From Oscillospiraceae bacterium (lineage in GTDB: Bacteria > Bacillota > Clostridia > Oscillospirales > Ruminococcaceae), in the NCBI GenBank assembly GCA_024404915.1, contig JAKSPJ010000001.1:151006-215005 (forward strand): a stretch of DNA of 64,000 bases. The letters are read 5' to 3'. Below, piece after piece: positions 61,731-64,000 of this stretch; within the stretch, counting starts at the first letter, position 1, and each line of letters starts with the position of its first letter. The notes under the pieces were generated by a model that saw nothing but the letters and a program-made list of their open reading frames with translations, searched no databases and was not told where the DNA came from. Both the position numbers and the translations under genes were made by a program.

Positions 61731-62138
61731 ATGAAGCACAAAAAACTTCTTGGCACACTGCTGGCAATGGGCATGGCAGTGAATTCAGCGTTTCAGCCTC
61801 TGGCATCTTTGGCGGGAACAATGTCATTCAGGCTGCCGGGCATTCTTTCGCATGCGGCGGATATTGTGGCTTCTGGTGAATGCGGTGAAGATGGAGACAA
61901 TCTCACATGGACGCTGGACAGCGAGGGGACACTGGCCATCAGCGGCGAGGGTGACATGGCGGATTGGAGTTATTATTCTATTGATGATAAAGTGCCATGG
62001 TTTACATATTGTCAAACAATCACAAGAGTCATTCTGAAAGACGGAGTGACCAGCATTGGCGATTATGCGTTTTATGAGTGCACCAGCTTAACCGAAATTA
62101 TCATTTCTGACAGCGTGACCAGCATTTGTGATGCGTGA
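61731..62138 (+). pseudogene. BspA-like LRR secreted protein, 5' fragment
   Basis: Of 135 residues: a signal peptide (about 1-40), a GECGEDGDNLTWTLDSEGTLAISG module like that of the LRR gene at 12.7-14.6 kb, and the first BspA-type repeats (VILKDGVTSIGDYAFYECTSLTEI). The repeat breaks off at SICDA and a stop, where helicase sequence begins. The promoter and ribosome site are intact, so a short secreted peptide may still be made. Confidence 0.85.
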
Positions 62139-63978
62139 TACCACAAGAACATTGCTTAAGGTACAGGCAGAAGATTGTCCTGATGAAACACTGAAAGCAT
62201 TACAGAGCAAGCTTACACAGCAATACGATGATTTTTATGCTAAATATGGTCTTATCCACAGCAAGAAAAACAAGTCTGTTCTGCGTGATGACTGCTCCTA
62301 CAATCTTCTTTTGACACTTGAAAAGGAATATGACAAGGATAAGCTTGTTACGAAAAGTGATATTTTCACAAAGCGTACTATCAAGCCGTCAAAGGCAGCT
62401 GAACACGTTGATACTGCACTTGAAGCATTAACCATTTCAATGGCTGAAACTGCAAGGGTTGACCTTGACTATATGAGTAAGCTTACTGATATGTCACCTG
62501 AAAAGCTTATCTCTGACTTAAAGGGAGAAATCTTCCTTGTACCCGGTACTGAGAATACATATCAGAGTGCGAGTGAATATCTTTCGGGTGATATTCGTCA
62601 GAAGCTTGATAAGGCACAGGCATTTGCAGAAACAGACAGCCGTTTCGCTGAAAATGTTACTGCACTTGAAAAAGCTATGCCTGAACCTTTAAAGGCCGGT
62701 GATATTGAGGTTAAAATCGGAGCAACATGGATTGATCCGAAACTGTATGAGCAGTTCCTTTATGAAACACTTGGCACTCCCCGTGAGAACAGAACCGATG
62801 TACAGGCACGTTTCTTCTGGCAGAAGCCTAAGCATGTCAAGGTTGAGTATTCTGAACATACAGGTCAGTTCCATATTGAAAACAAACGTGCAGACCAGTC
62901 TGTAAATTCAACCCGTGAATTCGGTACTCGCAAAATGAACGCTTATGAAATCATGGAAAGCCTTCTGAACCTAAAGGATCCGAAGATTTACAAGACAGTT
63001 GAAGTCCCTGATGGTATGGGTGATACAAAGGAAAAGCGTGTAATTGATATTGAAGCAACAAAAATTGCACAGCAGAAAGCCACTAAGCTGAAAAATGCCT
63101 TTAAGGACTGGATTTTCAAAACACCTGAACGTGCTGTACCACTTGTAGAGCAGTATAACAGACAGTTCAATTCAGTACGTCCCCGTGAATATGACGGTTC
63201 TGCTTTGCGTTTCCCCGGCATGAACAATTCCATCACACTTCGAGAGCATCAGAAAAACGCTATTGCACACGCACTTTTCGGCGGTAATACGTTGTTTGCA
63301 CACGTTGTTGGTGCGGGCAAAACTTTTGAAATGATAGCCTCCGTAATGGAAAGTAAGCGTCTGGGATTATGCACTAAACCTCTTATGGCTGTTCCGAATC
63401 ATCTGACTGAGCAGATTGGTGAAGATTTTCAGAAGCTTTATCCATCTGCAAATATCCTTATTGCAACAAAAAATGATTTCAAAAAAGAAAACCGACAGCA
63501 GTTATTTGCAAAAATAGCTACAGGCGATTTCGATGCAGTTATTATCGGACATTCTCAGCTTGGTATGATTCCACTTTCAAAGGAAAGACAGGAAGCTATT
63601 CTGACTGACCAGATTAACGATATTATTGCAGGAATTGAAGAACTTAAAAAGTCAGAGGGTTCAAAATTTCAGGTTAAGCAGATGGAGCGTACTAAAAAAT
63701 CTCTTGAAGCAAAGCTTGAAAAACTGGGTAAATCCCATGACGATATTCTCACATTTGAGGAAATGGGTGTAGACAAACTTGTAGTTGACGAACTGCATGA
63801 GTTTAAAAATGTTCCTACAGTTACAAAGCTTACCAATGTTGCAGGTATCAGCAGTTCAGCATCACAGAAGGCTCTTGACCTCTTTATGAAGGTGCGTTAT
63901 CTTGATGAAAAAACAGGCGGAAAAGGCTTTATCGGAGCAACAGGAACGCCCATTGCTGCACCTTTCGAGTTAAAATAA
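62128..63978 (+). pseudogene. Internal fragment of a giant conjugative-element helicase/methyltransferase
   Basis: The 616-residue frame matches the helicase middle of the very large (about 2000-3000 aa) SNF2-type proteins of Clostridial integrative conjugative elements. Visible are FAHVVGAGKTFEM (Walker A, about 391-403), VDELHEFKN (DExH box) and GATGTPI (motif III). The N-terminal methyltransferase part is missing: the frame starts at the LRR junction. Just after GATGTPI the homology ends in AAPFELK and a stop, so the second helicase lobe is missing too. Both ends are therefore cut. Confidence 0.8.
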
Positions 63979-64000
63979 TTCAAGAAATATCGGCATTTCT

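Noticed and set aside
62128..63978. A complete helicase gene
   Set aside because: Both the methyltransferase part before Walker A and the second helicase lobe after GATGTPI are missing, and the ATG lies inside LRR-gene sequence.

Overview
The window comes from a cellulosome-forming Firmicute, most likely a Ruminococcus (Oscillospiraceae). The main evidence is a set of secreted proteins with paired-EF-hand dockerin modules: two GH5 glycosidases, a lysozyme-like protein and a CotH-kinase-like protein. There is also a small protein with one cohesin plus one dockerin, the layout of the ScaC adaptor scaffoldin known from R. flavefaciens. Gram-positive-type AddAB, a Firmicute-style split MetH and a bacterial V-type ATPase fit this. 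Species cannot be fixed from sequence alone. Most promoters read here are TTGACA-17 bp-TATAAT-like.

Layout. 0.1-0.4 kb: tRNA-Leu. 0.4-10.1 kb (minus): a DUF805 membrane protein, glycogen phosphorylase, and a long operon read from the right: alr, a membrane-anchored unknown, ung, metF, MetH-reactivation subunit, metH, dtd. 10.3-12.1 kb (plus): the dockerin lysozyme-like protein with a long poly-Thr linker, then tRNA-Leu and tRNA-Ser. 12.2-14.7 kb (minus): an unusual cassette of secreted BspA-like LRR protein, 44-aa peptide and PqqD-like (RRE-fold) protein. 14.8-18.7 kb: tandem GH5-dockerin genes. 18.8-28.3 kb: sseB-like, a 6S RNA gene, DUF1292, prfB, maf, an antiporter, glyA, the cohesin-dockerin adaptor, and rpsB-tsf. 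28.4-38.0 kb: a nine-gene V-ATPase operon ending in aguB (N-carbamoylputrescine amidase).

38.2-46.7 kb (plus): a four-gene operon of PARG-like ADP-ribose hydrolase, addB, addA and a sirtuin. It places two NAD/ADP-ribose enzymes around the double-strand-break repair helicase-nuclease. 46.8-49.5 kb: an AIM24-family protein, class II FBP aldolase and a SpoU methyltransferase. 49.7-49.9 kb: two tRNA-Ser genes.

From 50 kb on the window becomes accessory and decayed. It holds an orphan structured RNA, gene relics, an AAA/DUF4143 ATPase, a complete IS5-family element, surE with a CotH-dockerin gene, a broken type I restriction locus (hsdM frameshifted, hsdS fused to another gene), a truncated IS21, a small ribbon-helix-helix regulator with candidate operators, a dockerin remnant, a truncated LRR gene, and an internal piece of a giant conjugative-element helicase.

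The strongest leads for new biology are the PARG-addBA-sirtuin operon and the LRR/peptide/PqqD cassette. Next are the dockerin-borne lysozyme-like protein and the orphan RNA near 50.2 kb.
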